Source of the DNA: Anaerolineae bacterium
GTDB lineage: Bacteria; Chloroflexota; Anaerolineae; Aggregatilineales; Phototrophicaceae
DNA length: 64,000 nucleotides
Assembly (NCBI GenBank): GCA_022824365.1
Contig: JAJEAA010000006.1
Span: forward strand, 41,110 to 105,109
Reading direction: 5' to 3'
Shown: positions 17,764-26,577 of the stretch, piece after piece
Layout: every line of letters begins with the position of its first letter
How positions within the stretch are numbered: position 1 is the stretch's first letter
Position numbers and translations under genes: made by a program
Notes under the pieces: model-generated
What the model was told of the DNA's origin: nothing
Database searches by the model: none
Seen by the model: the letters and a program-made list of their open reading frames with translations, nothing else

Positions 17764-19268
17764 TATTTGAAAATGACGTGACGCTCTTGCATGCCTTCCG
17801 CGCCGGCGCCGCAGACGCCATCGACCGCGTCCATCAACATCTGCCGCAAGTCAAGTTCGGCGCGCGCGACGAGGCAGCCGCCTTCCCGTTGACGCTCGAC
17901 GACGCGCGGATTGTCATTGCCCGCGAGCATGGCGCGCGGAGTTGGGGCGAGTTGCGCCTGAAACACAAACTCCGCGAGCGCGACTACGGCGATGCGCTGG
18001 AGCAATTCAAGGGGATGGTCTACGCGCGGGACGCGGAGAATCTTGACGCGCTGCTGACAGCCAAGCCGGCATTGCGCGAAACACTCGATGATCCGCATTT
18101 CGACTTCGGCTCGACCGCCCTCATCATCGCCAAGGAGAATATTGATGTGGTCGATATCCTGCTCAAACATGGCGCTGATATCAATGCCAAGTCGCGGTGG
18201 TGGGCGGGCGATTTCCACATTCTGGAAGGCGCATCGGCCGAAGTGGCGGAACAGTTAATAGCGCGGGGCGCGGAGATCGGCGTGCATGCCGCGGCCGAGC
18301 AGGGCTGGCTGGATTGGCTGGAGGCGGCTTATCAGCGCGACCGGTCGATCATCAATCAGCGCGGCGGCGATGGTAAGACGCCATTGCACTACGCGGCCGA
18401 TCCGGCGGTGATGGACTGGCTGATTGAGCGGGGCGCGGACCTGGAAGCGCGAGACCTCGATCACACATCGACGCCCCTGCAATGGCAGCTCGGCGGGCAC
18501 AATTACGATGCCGCCCGCGAATTGGTCAAGCGCGGCGCGCAGGTGGATATCTTCGCCGCTGTTATTCTGGGCGAATTGGCATTGGTGACGCAGGCGCTAA
18601 CGGAGCGCCCGGCCGCCATCCGCGCCCGCGTGAACAGCGCTGGCTACGACTTGGCGCCGAAAGCCGATGGCTCGCATCAATATGTCTATACCTTTAACGC
18701 GGCCGATCTGTCGCCGCATCAGGTCGCGCTGGAATACGGGCATGATGAGATCTTCGCCTATCTGCTTGAGCAAAGCCCGCCTGATGCGCAACTGCTGGCT
18801 TACTGCGCGGGAGCCGATTCAGACGCGGCTCAGCGCATCGTGGCCGAGCAGCCGGACATCGTGGCGGAAATCGCGGAGGCCGATCGGCGCCAGTTGATCT
18901 ACGCCGCCTGGACGAATAAGCTCGAAGTCGTCAAAATCATGGCGGCTCTCGGCTTTGATCTCCACATTTACGATGACGACCGCTTGATGCCGCTGCATAC
19001 AGCCGCCTACCACGGTTTCGCCGATGTGATTGCGGCGCTGCTGGAGGCCGATAGCGAGCCGGCGCTGGACTGGCTGAATAGTTACGGCGGCACTGCCTTG
19101 ACCACTTGCCTTTATGGACGGCAGCACAGCTGGCGGGATGATGGCGATTTCCCGGCGAGCGTCAAGCTCCTGGTCGAAGCCGGCTCGGAAGTACGCGCCG
19201 AGTGGCTGCCGACCGGGGATGATGCGATTGACGCGATACTGCGCAAGGCGCTCGAAGTTAAAGGCTAA
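17760..19268 (+). CDS. Ankyrin-repeat protein
   Basis: A 502-aa soluble protein made largely of ankyrin repeats. Clear ones include GSTALIIAKENIDVVDILLKHGADIN, GKTPLHYAADPAVMDWLIERGADLEA, STPLQWQLGGHNYDAARELVKRGA and the later LMPLHTAAYHGFADVIAALLEAD. The first ~80 residues hold the FPLTLDDARIVIAREHGARSWGEL segment often found before such repeats in bacteria. It probably mediates protein-protein contact; partner unknown. Its ATG overlaps the stop of the disrupted HEPN frame (ATGA), so translation may originally have been coupled to the HEPN gene. Confidence 0.85.
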   Translation: MIFENDVTLLHAFRAGAADAIDRVHQHLPQVKFGARDEAAAFPLTLDDARIVIAREHGARSWGELRLKHKLRERDYGDALEQFKGMVYARDAENLDALLTAKPALRETLDDPHFDFGSTALIIAKENIDVVDILLKHGADINAKSRWWAGDFHILEGASAEVAEQLIARGAEIGVHAAAEQGWLDWLEAAYQRDRSIINQRGGDGKTPLHYAADPAVMDWLIERGADLEARDLDHTSTPLQWQLGGHNYDAARELVKRGAQVDIFAAVILGELALVTQALTERPAAIRARVNSAGYDLAPKADGSHQYVYTFNAADLSPHQVALEYGHDEIFAYLLEQSPPDAQLLAYCAGADSDAAQRIVAEQPDIVAEIAEADRRQLIYAAWTNKLEVVKIMAALGFDLHIYDDDRLMPLHTAAYHGFADVIAALLEADSEPALDWLNSYGGTALTTCLYGRQHSWRDDGDFPASVKLLVEAGSEVRAEWLPTGDDAIDAILRKALEVKG

Positions 19269-19316
19269 ATTGGGCGGCTGGCTTCAGGTCGAGTAGCCGC
19301 TGGCAATTCAAAATGG

Positions 19317-21401
19317 TCAAACTTCCGCCTCTGCCTTGACCGCAGCGCCGCTGATTTGCATCGTCTGCTGAAAGGCGATCTCCAGGACGACCTCAGTATC
19401 AGCCAGCGAACTGATCTTGGCTTGCGTCAGTTGGAGTTCGTTGTTGGTTGGCGCTTGAATATCACGCACGCTCGCGCGGATCAGGGTATTGTCTTCGCGG
19501 GAAACGGTGACATCACTTATGCTCGCGCGCGGCAGCGCCTCATTTAATGCCGCCTTTGCCACTTCCGCCAGCGGATCAAGCGGGAGCACGACCTGGCGGG
19601 CGACAACCGTCAGATCGACATTTTGCCCGTAAAGCTCATCGATAAGGATCTGAGCCGCCGTCACTTCTTCCGCTGTGATGGGGTGATCGGATTGGACAAT
19701 CAAGAGGACCTCAAGCGGCACGGAGGTGATGACTTGATACTCGACCACGATCGCGCCGTGGAAGGCTTCCGCTTGCAGCCGCTCGCGGATATGGGCTTCG
19801 TCCACCGCTTGCGAGCCCAGGCGCGCGAAGACCAAAAGGATAATGATGGTGATAGTGAAGAGGACAAACCACCAGGCCCGCGAACGATTGAGGGTGGCGC
19901 CTTCGCGGTCTTCGCTGGGGTGCATGCCCATCCACAGGAAAGTGATGTATTGCGCGGCGATGATGAAGGCGATGTTGGCCAGAAAGAGCAGATTGGCGCC
20001 GATAGCCAAGCTGATGTCGCCCAGGGCGATGCCCAAGCCAATGGTGCAGATCGGCGGCATCAAAGCGGCGGCGATTGCCACGCCGGCCAGGGCGGCGGGA
20101 ATGCCCTTGCGCGCCGTGGCATAAGCGGCGACCCAGCCCGATACCAGCGCGATGGCGGCATCCAGCAGGTTGGGGCTGCCGCGAGCCAGCATCTCGTCGG
20201 TGGGCGTATCAATAGGCAGCAGCACACCCATCACAATGGAGATCAACAGGGCGAGCGTCACGCCCATGAAGAGCGTCACGCTGGCGCGGCGCGTCAGGGG
20301 CAGGATTCCCGTGGCCATGCCGGTGGAGAAACTGGAAAGCGGGGACATCAGCGGCGCAACCAGCATGGCGCCGATGATAACGGCGGCGCTGTTCGTCAGG
20401 AGGCCAAGCGTGGCGAGCGCCGCCGAAAGGACGATCATCACGGTGTAATCGAGGTTGCTGCTGGAGTTTTTCTGCGCGCTCCAGATGAGTTCGTTCTGCT
20501 CAACCAGCGTCAACTGCGGGTTAAGGCGGGCGATGCTGTGCTGGATCGTCCCGCGGATGCCGTGGCGCCATTCGATCTGCGAAATCATGATCACCGGTCC
20601 GGGAGCGGTGTTCAGCAACTGGTTGCTCAAGTCGTTGATGAGGTGCCGCTCAAAATCGGTCTTTTGCGAAAAGCCGATGACAAGCAGATCCTCCGAGGTC
20701 AGGTTCTCAACGATTTCCGTCGCCGGGGAGGGACCGGTGATAATCTTGGTCTTGAGATCTTGGTTCTGCGGCAGTTGATCTTCATAACGTTTGATCGCCG
20801 CTTCATGTTCCGGGTTGTAATGATAATCGGATTGCACGCGCAGTTGCCGCAGAGCGATATCATGTTGCAGGGCGAAGCTGACGCCAAGCTTCAGGGCGAA
20901 CGTCGAGGGCAGAGCGCCGTCTATCGGGACGACCACCCGGTCGAAATGGGCTCGCGCAGCGCTGCGATAAATCAGCACGCCGCAAGGCGCCGTGGCGATC
21001 ACATTCTCGACCACCGTCCCAAGTTTCACGCTGCCATGCGTGGTCCGCTGCACGCCGAGCAAGATCACATCGGCATTGCGCTCGCGAGCGACATCCAGAA
21101 TCCCGCGAGAGACGCTGACCGCGATTTCCGTAACCAATTCTACCCGGTGTCCGGCATCGGTATTACGAAACTTGTCTACGACATCTTGCACCTGATCGCT
21201 GGCTTTGTGCGCCTGTTCGGCATCGCCCAGGGTGATGAATAGCGCGATGACCAGCCCTTGCTCCGGATGCACCATTTCACCGGCGATGCGGAGCATTTCG
21301 GCGGCGGTATCGGGCCGTCCCATAGGCACGACGACAGTCCAGGCATAATACTCGTCGCCCGGCGCAATATCAGGAAAAGTTTGTGTTGTATCCAACTTCA
21401 T
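19317..21401 (-). CDS. DUF389 membrane protein with Usp-like N-terminal domains
   Basis: A 694-aa protein. Residues about 20-150 and 165-285 look like two universal-stress-protein-like domains (ADVILLGVQRTTHG; VVVPIDGALPSTFALKLG; DLLVIGFS). Residues about 330-530 form at least six membrane helices with the DUF389 hallmark TNSAAVIIGAMLVAPLMSPL and ALAGVAIAAALMPPICTIG. The C-terminal 150 residues are soluble and resemble a repeated ferredoxin-like/BON-like region. DUF389 has no firm function; a transport or stress-sensing role is speculative. The ATG sits in an A/T-rich leader containing TATAAA. Confidence 0.85.
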   Translation of the reverse strand: MKLDTTQTFPDIAPGDEYYAWTVVVPMGRPDTAAEMLRIAGEMVHPEQGLVIALFITLGDAEQAHKASDQVQDVVDKFRNTDAGHRVELVTEIAVSVSRGILDVARERNADVILLGVQRTTHGSVKLGTVVENVIATAPCGVLIYRSAARAHFDRVVVPIDGALPSTFALKLGVSFALQHDIALRQLRVQSDYHYNPEHEAAIKRYEDQLPQNQDLKTKIITGPSPATEIVENLTSEDLLVIGFSQKTDFERHLINDLSNQLLNTAPGPVIMISQIEWRHGIRGTIQHSIARLNPQLTLVEQNELIWSAQKNSSSNLDYTVMIVLSAALATLGLLTNSAAVIIGAMLVAPLMSPLSSFSTGMATGILPLTRRASVTLFMGVTLALLISIVMGVLLPIDTPTDEMLARGSPNLLDAAIALVSGWVAAYATARKGIPAALAGVAIAAALMPPICTIGLGIALGDISLAIGANLLFLANIAFIIAAQYITFLWMGMHPSEDREGATLNRSRAWWFVLFTITIIILLVFARLGSQAVDEAHIRERLQAEAFHGAIVVEYQVITSVPLEVLLIVQSDHPITAEEVTAAQILIDELYGQNVDLTVVARQVVLPLDPLAEVAKAALNEALPRASISDVTVSREDNTLIRASVRDIQAPTNNELQLTQAKISSLADTEVVLEIAFQQTMQISGAAVKAEAEV

Positions 21402-21486
21402 GGTAATAGTTTATACTTAGCTGTCTAATAATATTCGAAAGAAATGCGCTCCCGGGCTGCCGCCGCGCTTGTTGCTGCGCCAGCGA

Positions 21487-21897
21487 CTAATCCAAAATTA
21501 CGGGGCTGCCGGTGAATTGCGCGCTGTCTTCACCGTATTGCATCAATTCAATGCGGACGCCGCTCGGGTCGGCGATCCAGGCTTGCCAGGCGTAATCGGC
21601 GCCCAGCTTCTTCTCGCTGACCTCGACGCCGCGCTCGGCCAATATTGTCAGAAAGCTGTCTAAATTCTCGACTTCCAGGCAAAAGTGCTTGATACGGGGA
21701 CGCGCCGAGTCCCGCCTGTCGGCATCGGCGAAAATCTCGATGAAGGTATTGCCGCCAACCTTGAGGTAAAAGCCGATTCGTTTGCCAGCGCGAAAGAATT
21801 CGAAAGCCAATTCCATGCCTAATTTCTGGACATAGAATTCTTCCGCGGCCGCCAGATCGGCTGCGCCGATACAGACATGCGCAAGACGCGTGATCAT
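21487..21897 (-). CDS. VOC-family (glyoxalase-like) protein
   Basis: A 136-aa vicinal-oxygen-chelate protein with two beta-alpha-beta3 modules. RLAHVCIGAADLAAAEEFYVQKLGMEL starts the first, with a metal-ligand His; IEIFAD ends it. KHFCLEVENLDSFLTILAERG starts the second and WIADPSGVRIELMQY ends it with the last Glu. The metal site His-Glu-His-Glu seems complete. The family covers lactoylglutathione lyases, epimerases, dioxygenases and resistance proteins; this short form is not assignable further. Confidence 0.82.
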   Translation of the reverse strand: MITRLAHVCIGAADLAAAEEFYVQKLGMELAFEFFRAGKRIGFYLKVGGNTFIEIFADADRRDSARPRIKHFCLEVENLDSFLTILAERGVEVSEKKLGADYAWQAWIADPSGVRIELMQYGEDSAQFTGSPVILD

Positions 21898-21957
21898 GCT
21901 GGGCGCCTCTCTTTTGAGATTTTGTCAAGAAATATGTAGCTTAACGCGGAATCACGC

Positions 21958-22872
21958 TTATTGCAAAATGCCCGCGATCGTTGTCCGCAAGCGCTGAATC
22001 GCTTCGACTGCCTGTTGCCATTCGGGCTTGTCAACGGCGACCAGCTCGAAGTGCCCGGCGCCTTCCAGCACGATCAACTCAACATCATCGCCGGCATCTA
22101 GCGCGGCATCAACATATCGTTGGAGATTCTCGCGGATCAGATCGTCCTCGGAGCCGACGATATGGATCTGTGGGACAGCCAGGGGCAGCAACTCAACCGG
22201 CGAGCTGTCTTTCAGGTTCGCCTCCGCTGTTGGCAGTTGGCTGCCCATGACAACGGGCAGGGCGGTCCCGCACATGCCTCGTTCAAGCGCGTCCGCGATA
22301 TCGGCAATCGGCGCCAGACCGATGACGCCGGCGACCGGTAGCGGATCAGCGCTGTATAGAGCGCTCGTCGTGGCGATACGCTTCCGTCCGGCGAGCCAAA
22401 GCGCCAGGTGACCGCCGGCCGAATGCCCGATTGAGATAACATGCTGTAAGTCCAGTTCCTGTTCCTCTGCGATCTCTCGCAGGCGGTCGGTTGCCGCGCC
22501 GACATCCAGGAACATATTGGGGAAGTCGCCGCCGTTGCCGGCCCGCCGATATTCGATGTTCCAGACGGCGAAGCCCTCATCGGTTAAGGCGCGGGCGATT
22601 GAGCTGATCGGCCGCAAATCGTAAGAGCCATAATAGCAGCCGCCATGCGCGAGGACGATTACCGGATGCGGCGGCGGAGTTTCGGGCAAGTACAACTCGG
22701 CAACCTGCTGCGTGTCATCGCCGTAGGAGTATCGACGATCCGGTTCCATGTAGGCGAATTGCGAGTAATCCGCTGCCGTCAGCAATGTCATGGCGTCAGC
22801 CTGCAACTGCGCCGGAAACACGCAGGCGAAGAGAACGCATATCGTGAGAATCATTTTGGCGGCGAAGGCCAC
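21958..22872 (-). CDS. Secreted alpha/beta hydrolase (esterase-like)
   Basis: A 304-aa hydrolase with a signal peptide (MILTICVLFACVFPAQLQADA). The oxyanion-hole motif AHGGCYYGSYD, nucleophile elbow GHSAGGHLALW and C-terminal VLEGAGHFELV with the His are all visible; HIVGSEDDLI supplies the Asp. The HGG pattern places it with the hormone-sensitive-lipase/BD-FAE-like esterases. I chose the GTG at 22872 because GGGAGG lies 6-7 nt before it; an upstream TTG at 22893 has none. Substrate unknown. Confidence 0.8.
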   Translation of the reverse strand: MAFAAKMILTICVLFACVFPAQLQADAMTLLTAADYSQFAYMEPDRRYSYGDDTQQVAELYLPETPPPHPVIVLAHGGCYYGSYDLRPISSIARALTDEGFAVWNIEYRRAGNGGDFPNMFLDVGAATDRLREIAEEQELDLQHVISIGHSAGGHLALWLAGRKRIATTSALYSADPLPVAGVIGLAPIADIADALERGMCGTALPVVMGSQLPTAEANLKDSSPVELLPLAVPQIHIVGSEDDLIRENLQRYVDAALDAGDDVELIVLEGAGHFELVAVDKPEWQQAVEAIQRLRTTIAGILQ

Positions 22873-22971
22873 GGCGCGCCTCCCTTGATACAATCAGCAT
22901 GAGTCGAAGCCTTTGCCACAGCGCAAGCGCCGCCATCGTGGCTGGCAAGCTGGAAATCGGCAGAACCACTA

Positions 22972-24036
22972 TCATAAAATCCCCAGCGGATCTTCCGGGT
23001 TGATGCTGTCGTCAAAGGGCAGGTGGCGGATGACGTTGGTCACCTGGTAGACCGAGCCCAGCCAGTTGTTGAAAATAGCCTTGGCGGTATCGCCCCAGGT
23101 ATTATCCAGCCAGGGCAGGAACTGCTCTTCCGGGAATGCGGGCAGGTCTCCGCCGTTTTCCAGCGCCAGTTGCGCCTGCCGGATGTAGCGCTCGGCGATC
23201 TCGCGCGCTTCCAGCGGGAAGTAATTCTCCGGGTAGGGCGGCTGCGCGTTCTTGCCGTGGAAATAGCCGAGCAGGTCGCGCTTGTATTCTTTGAGCAGGC
23301 TATTGATGTCGTACTCCGGGTGTCCCTGAAAATAGACCATCCGCAATTGATCGGGACTGACCGCCATGTGCACTTCGCCGTCGAAACTCTGGATGAGCAC
23401 AGTCAAGCCAGCGCCTTCGATTTGCTCGCGGGTAATCGAATTCCAGCGCGAGTGGGGCACATCAAAGCGGGTGTTGATTTCGCGCAGCAGCGGATGGTTC
23501 GGCTGCGTCACCCGATGCTCGAAGACGCCCCATTTCTTCCGGTCGCGTTTGCCCCGGTCGATTTTGTAGAAGTATTTCATCAGCGCGTGCGTCGACAAGC
23601 AAGAGCACAGCGTCGACGTGACATGTTCCCGCGCCCACTCGATGACGCCGGTCAAGGGTTGCCAGAAGTCTTCTTGATCGAGGCTGGGGTTGGCGACATT
23701 TGCGCCGGTGATGATGAGAGCGTCCAAGCCCTCCCGCTGAACCTGCTCGAAGCTTGTGTAATACTTGTCGATGTAGGCTTGAGTTTCCTGGCTTCGCTCG
23801 AGGCCCGGCACCGAAAAGACATGGACATAGAATTGGGCGATCTGATTGCTATTGCCGACCAGCCGCATGAATTGTCGCTCGGTGATCTCCAGCGCGGCGT
23901 CCGGCATCATATTCAGCAAACCAATGTGAAGTTCACGGATGTCTTGCGTCAGGGCGCGGGAAAGCGTCAAGACTTCTTGACCGTGCTGACGCAGGCGGTC
24001 GAAGCTCGGCAATGGCGTGTGAGCGACTAATGGCAT
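22972..24036 (-). CDS. metA: MetA-family homoserine O-acyltransferase
   Basis: A 354-aa protein aligning with MetA along its length. RELHIGLLNMMPDAALEITERQF matches the start, the catalytic Cys sits in STLCSCLSTHA near residue 145, and the catalytic His-Glu pair is in FQGHPEYD; NYFP and NNWL near the end are conserved. It would acylate homoserine for methionine synthesis. The position controlling acetyl versus succinyl use in MetA (Glu or Gly after TGAP) here reads TGANVA, giving Ala, and the Cys context differs from the common CWA. Acyl donor, and even substrate, are therefore uncertain. A promoter with an overlapping inverted repeat is upstream. Confidence 0.8.
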   Translation of the reverse strand: MPLVAHTPLPSFDRLRQHGQEVLTLSRALTQDIRELHIGLLNMMPDAALEITERQFMRLVGNSNQIAQFYVHVFSVPGLERSQETQAYIDKYYTSFEQVQREGLDALIITGANVANPSLDQEDFWQPLTGVIEWAREHVTSTLCSCLSTHALMKYFYKIDRGKRDRKKWGVFEHRVTQPNHPLLREINTRFDVPHSRWNSITREQIEGAGLTVLIQSFDGEVHMAVSPDQLRMVYFQGHPEYDINSLLKEYKRDLLGYFHGKNAQPPYPENYFPLEAREIAERYIRQAQLALENGGDLPAFPEEQFLPWLDNTWGDTAKAIFNNWLGSVYQVTNVIRHLPFDDSINPEDPLGIL

Positions 24037-24078
24037 GGACGTCTGACTCCAATCGATCCGAGAGTTATGTTTGGATTC

Positions 24079-24110
24079 TGACAGTATAGCACTGTCAAAC
24101 AGACGGGCAA
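24079..24110 (-). promoter_or_regulatory. Putative metA promoter with overlapping operator
   Basis: On the minus strand, TTGCCC (24110-24105), a 16-nt spacer and an extended -10 TGC-TATACT (ending 24083). An inverted repeat, TGACAG (24079-24084) and CTGTCA (24092-24097), brackets the -10 box and could bind a repressor. Confidence 0.45.
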
Positions 24111-24220
24111 TGCTCGCGCCTTGGCATGTCTGCCGCGAGGAAAACTGACATTATAATTAGGGTAGAGTCCGGGTCTGGCCTGTCGAAGAAACGGCCAACC
24201 AGCCGAGAGGGGAAGGAACG

Positions 24221-25093
24221 ATGTTGCAGCAACTCCGCGATAACACGATTCGATATATCTTGATAGTCATCGGCATCGTCATTGGAGCGCTTTCGCTGAT
24301 CGTATTCCTGCAGCCGCTCGATATCGCGCCGGCCGGCGTCGCTGGCGCCTCGACGCTGTTGAATGAGCTTTTTGACACTCCAATCGGGCTGATGATCTTC
24401 CTGCTCAATATCCCGATCCAGTTGGCCGGTTACGCCATGCTGCCGAATGGCGCCCGCGTCATCATGCGCAGCGTCGTGATAATTCTGGTCTTTTCGGTCG
24501 TGGTGGATAATCTCGGTCCCCTGGTTCCGGAAGGCGGCTTGAGCGATGACCGCATGTTGAACGCCCTTTTCGGCGGGATCACCGGCGGGCTCGGCCTTGG
24601 TTTGATCTACCGCGCGGGCGCAACCTTTGGCGGCACATCGACGCTTGCGCTCATCTTGCAGCGCCGCTTCGGCTTCCCCATGAGCACCACCTTCTTGTGC
24701 ACGGATACGCTGATCATCATCGCCGCCGGTTTGGTCTATGGTTGGGAAGGCGCGCTCTATTCCGCCATCTCGCTCTTCACCGCCGGGCTGGCTACGGATT
24801 ATGTGCTGGAAGGTCCCAGTGTGATTCGCACCGCGATGATAATCACGGACAAGCCCGAGGAAGTTGCCCAGCGCGTTTTTGCAGGTTTGCAGCGCGGCGC
24901 TACCAGTTGGAAGATCAAAGGCGAGTACACCGGCGTCGAGCGCGCCATGCTGTACGTGACGGTCGCGCGATCTCAAGTGCGAGATTTGAAGGACGAGGTT
25001 TCACAAGTGGATCCGAACGCCTTTATCGTCATCGGCATGGGGCATGCCGCATACGGGGCCGGTTTCCGCCGGGTCAGGCGGCTGGAAGCCTAG
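24221..25093 (+). CDS. YitT-family membrane protein
   Basis: A 290-aa protein with about five membrane helices (ILIVIGIVIGALSLIVF; IGLMIFLLNIPIQLAGY; VIMRSVVIILVFSVVV) and the conserved FLQPLDIAPAGVAGAS and RAGATFGGTSTLALILQRRFG motifs of the DUF161 domain. The C-terminal ~90 residues are soluble and match DUF2179 (MIITDKPEEVAQRVFAGLQRGATSW; PNAFIVIG). The family is widespread with no agreed function. AAGGAACG precedes the ATG. It ends directly against the stop of the convergent SDR gene. Confidence 0.87.
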   Translation: MLQQLRDNTIRYILIVIGIVIGALSLIVFLQPLDIAPAGVAGASTLLNELFDTPIGLMIFLLNIPIQLAGYAMLPNGARVIMRSVVIILVFSVVVDNLGPLVPEGGLSDDRMLNALFGGITGGLGLGLIYRAGATFGGTSTLALILQRRFGFPMSTTFLCTDTLIIIAAGLVYGWEGALYSAISLFTAGLATDYVLEGPSVIRTAMIITDKPEEVAQRVFAGLQRGATSWKIKGEYTGVERAMLYVTVARSQVRDLKDEVSQVDPNAFIVIGMGHAAYGAGFRRVRRLEA

Positions 25094-25846
25094 TCAGCGA
25101 AGGTGCTCGCCGGCGTTGACATGGAGGAGCTCGCCGGTGATAAAATCTTCCTGGCAGAGATAAACGGCGGCCCGCGCCACATCTTCGGGCGTCCCGGTGC
25201 GCCGCAAAACGCTGCGCTCGCCGATACGCGCCCAGTCTTCATCAGATGTCACGCGGCCCGCTGGCTTCATAATCGCGCCCGGCGCGATAGCGTTGACGCG
25301 TATGCTTGGTCCCAGCGTCAAGGCGCTGACTTGAGTTAGCATCCACAATGCGGACTTGCTGATGCCGTGATGCGGATATTCCCGCCAGGGACCATCCACG
25401 CTGGCGTCGCAGATATTGATGATGACGCCGCCGGGTATCGGATTCTCCGCCATGAGCCGCGCCGCATGCTGAGTGATGAGAAAGGGCGCGCGTAAGTTAA
25501 TCGCCATCGTCAGGTCCCAATCTTCCAGCGTCACATCCAGCAGCTCCCGCCTTTGGAATACGGAGGCGCTGTTAATGACAATATCCAGTCTGCCGTAGCG
25601 CTCCTGCAAGGCGGCGAATACGAGATCCACGCCCTCGGCCTGGCTGAAGTCGGCCGCGACGCTGTGGGCATCGACGCCCAGCGATTTTATCGCCTGCAAC
25701 GCGTCACGCGTTTCTGATGCTTCGGCGCGATGATAATGCACCAGTATATGCGCGCCCTGCTTGGCCAGTTCCAGGGCGATGGCGCGGCCGACACGTCGTG
25801 CCGAACCGGTCACCAAGGCTATTTTATCGCTCAAATCGATGCGCAT
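25094..25846 (-). CDS. SDR-family oxidoreductase with His in place of the catalytic Tyr
   Basis: A 250-aa Rossmann protein: ALVTGSARRVGRAIALELA binds NAD(P), with RR suggesting NADP, and VINSASVF is the NNAG-equivalent, as in pteridine reductases. In the active site, where SDRs carry YxxxK, this reads HHGISK, so the Tyr position (about 159) is His while Lys163 remains; the Ser-equivalent region is NICDAS. It may be a weak or altered enzyme, or use another Tyr (Y156 is nearby). Co-directional with the TlpA gene upstream (12-bp gap). Confidence 0.82.
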   Translation of the reverse strand: MRIDLSDKIALVTGSARRVGRAIALELAKQGAHILVHYHRAEASETRDALQAIKSLGVDAHSVAADFSQAEGVDLVFAALQERYGRLDIVINSASVFQRRELLDVTLEDWDLTMAINLRAPFLITQHAARLMAENPIPGGVIINICDASVDGPWREYPHHGISKSALWMLTQVSALTLGPSIRVNAIAPGAIMKPAGRVTSDEDWARIGERSVLRRTGTPEDVARAAVYLCQEDFITGELLHVNAGEHLR

Positions 25847-25858
25847 CTCCGCCGCTCC

Positions 25859-26494
25859 TTACTGCTCTGCTTCAGCCTCCGCCAGCGCGGACAGATAAGC
25901 GCCCATCTCTTCGTATTTCATTTCGCCCAGCTTCAGGTGACGCACGATGCCTTCGCCGTCGATCACGAAGGTGGTCGGCAGGTTCTGCACCCCGTAGTCG
26001 CGCTTGACGACCTGGTTGATATCCATCGCCACCGGCAGATTCTCGATGCCGATCTCCTGAAGAAAGCTGCTGATGACCGCGGCGGCCTCGCCAAGATTGA
26101 TAGTGAGCAAGGCCGGTCCGTTAGGATCGCCGCTGTACTCGGCGACAAATTCTTCCAGCGCTGGCAATTCCCGCACACAAGGCGCGCACCAACTCGCCCA
26201 GAAGTTGAGGAATAACGGCCGCCCGGCATAATCCGAGGGCGAGACGAGCGTCAAGCCATCGAGCAGGGGCAACTCGAAATCCGGCGCTTTGAAGTTGAGT
26301 ACGCTGCGCGGCGGCGCCGGCTGGAAACTGGGCGCGGCTTGCGGTTGAGTGCGGGTCTCGATGACGAGCATGAGCAGGGCGACGAAGATGCCGAAGAGCG
26401 GCATGATTATCAGAACGAGCAGTGTGGGGGAGGGGCGACCTTGATAAGCGCCCCGCGGGGTATGTCTAGAATCGGAATTCAACGTCTCATCCAT
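25859..26494 (-). CDS. Membrane-anchored TlpA-type thioredoxin
   Basis: A 211-aa protein with one N-terminal membrane helix (TLLVLIIMPLFGIFVALLMLV, residues about 25-47) and an outward-facing thioredoxin fold. FLNFWASWCAPCVRELPALEEF has the CxxC redox pair near 103-106, and NLPTTFVIDGEGIVRH includes the cis-Pro. It would reduce disulfides outside the membrane, for example in cytochrome c maturation or protein folding. ATG at 26494 chosen; the frame extends upstream to a GTG at 26557 but without support. Likely co-transcribed with the SDR gene. Confidence 0.87.
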   Translation of the reverse strand: MDETLNSDSRHTPRGAYQGRPSPTLLVLIIMPLFGIFVALLMLVIETRTQPQAAPSFQPAPPRSVLNFKAPDFELPLLDGLTLVSPSDYAGRPLFLNFWASWCAPCVRELPALEEFVAEYSGDPNGPALLTINLGEAAAVISSFLQEIGIENLPVAMDINQVVKRDYGVQNLPTTFVIDGEGIVRHLKLGEMKYEEMGAYLSALAEAEAEQ

Positions 26495-26577
26495 TAGGTA
26501 ATATGCGCCGATTCCGCTGAGAAATTTCAGAATTCCCGACTGTAGCTTTAGCGGCACTCAAGCGCGAACCTCAACCC

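Noticed and set aside
19623..21242. 539-codon open frame antisense to the DUF389 gene
   Set aside because: A shadow of the GC-rich coding strand; low-complexity, charge-rich product with no domain, while the opposite strand encodes a clear membrane protein.
24152..24157. TATAAT upstream of the YitT gene as a promoter
   Set aside because: The -10 is perfect, but no -35 lies at an acceptable distance, so it is not listed as a promoter.
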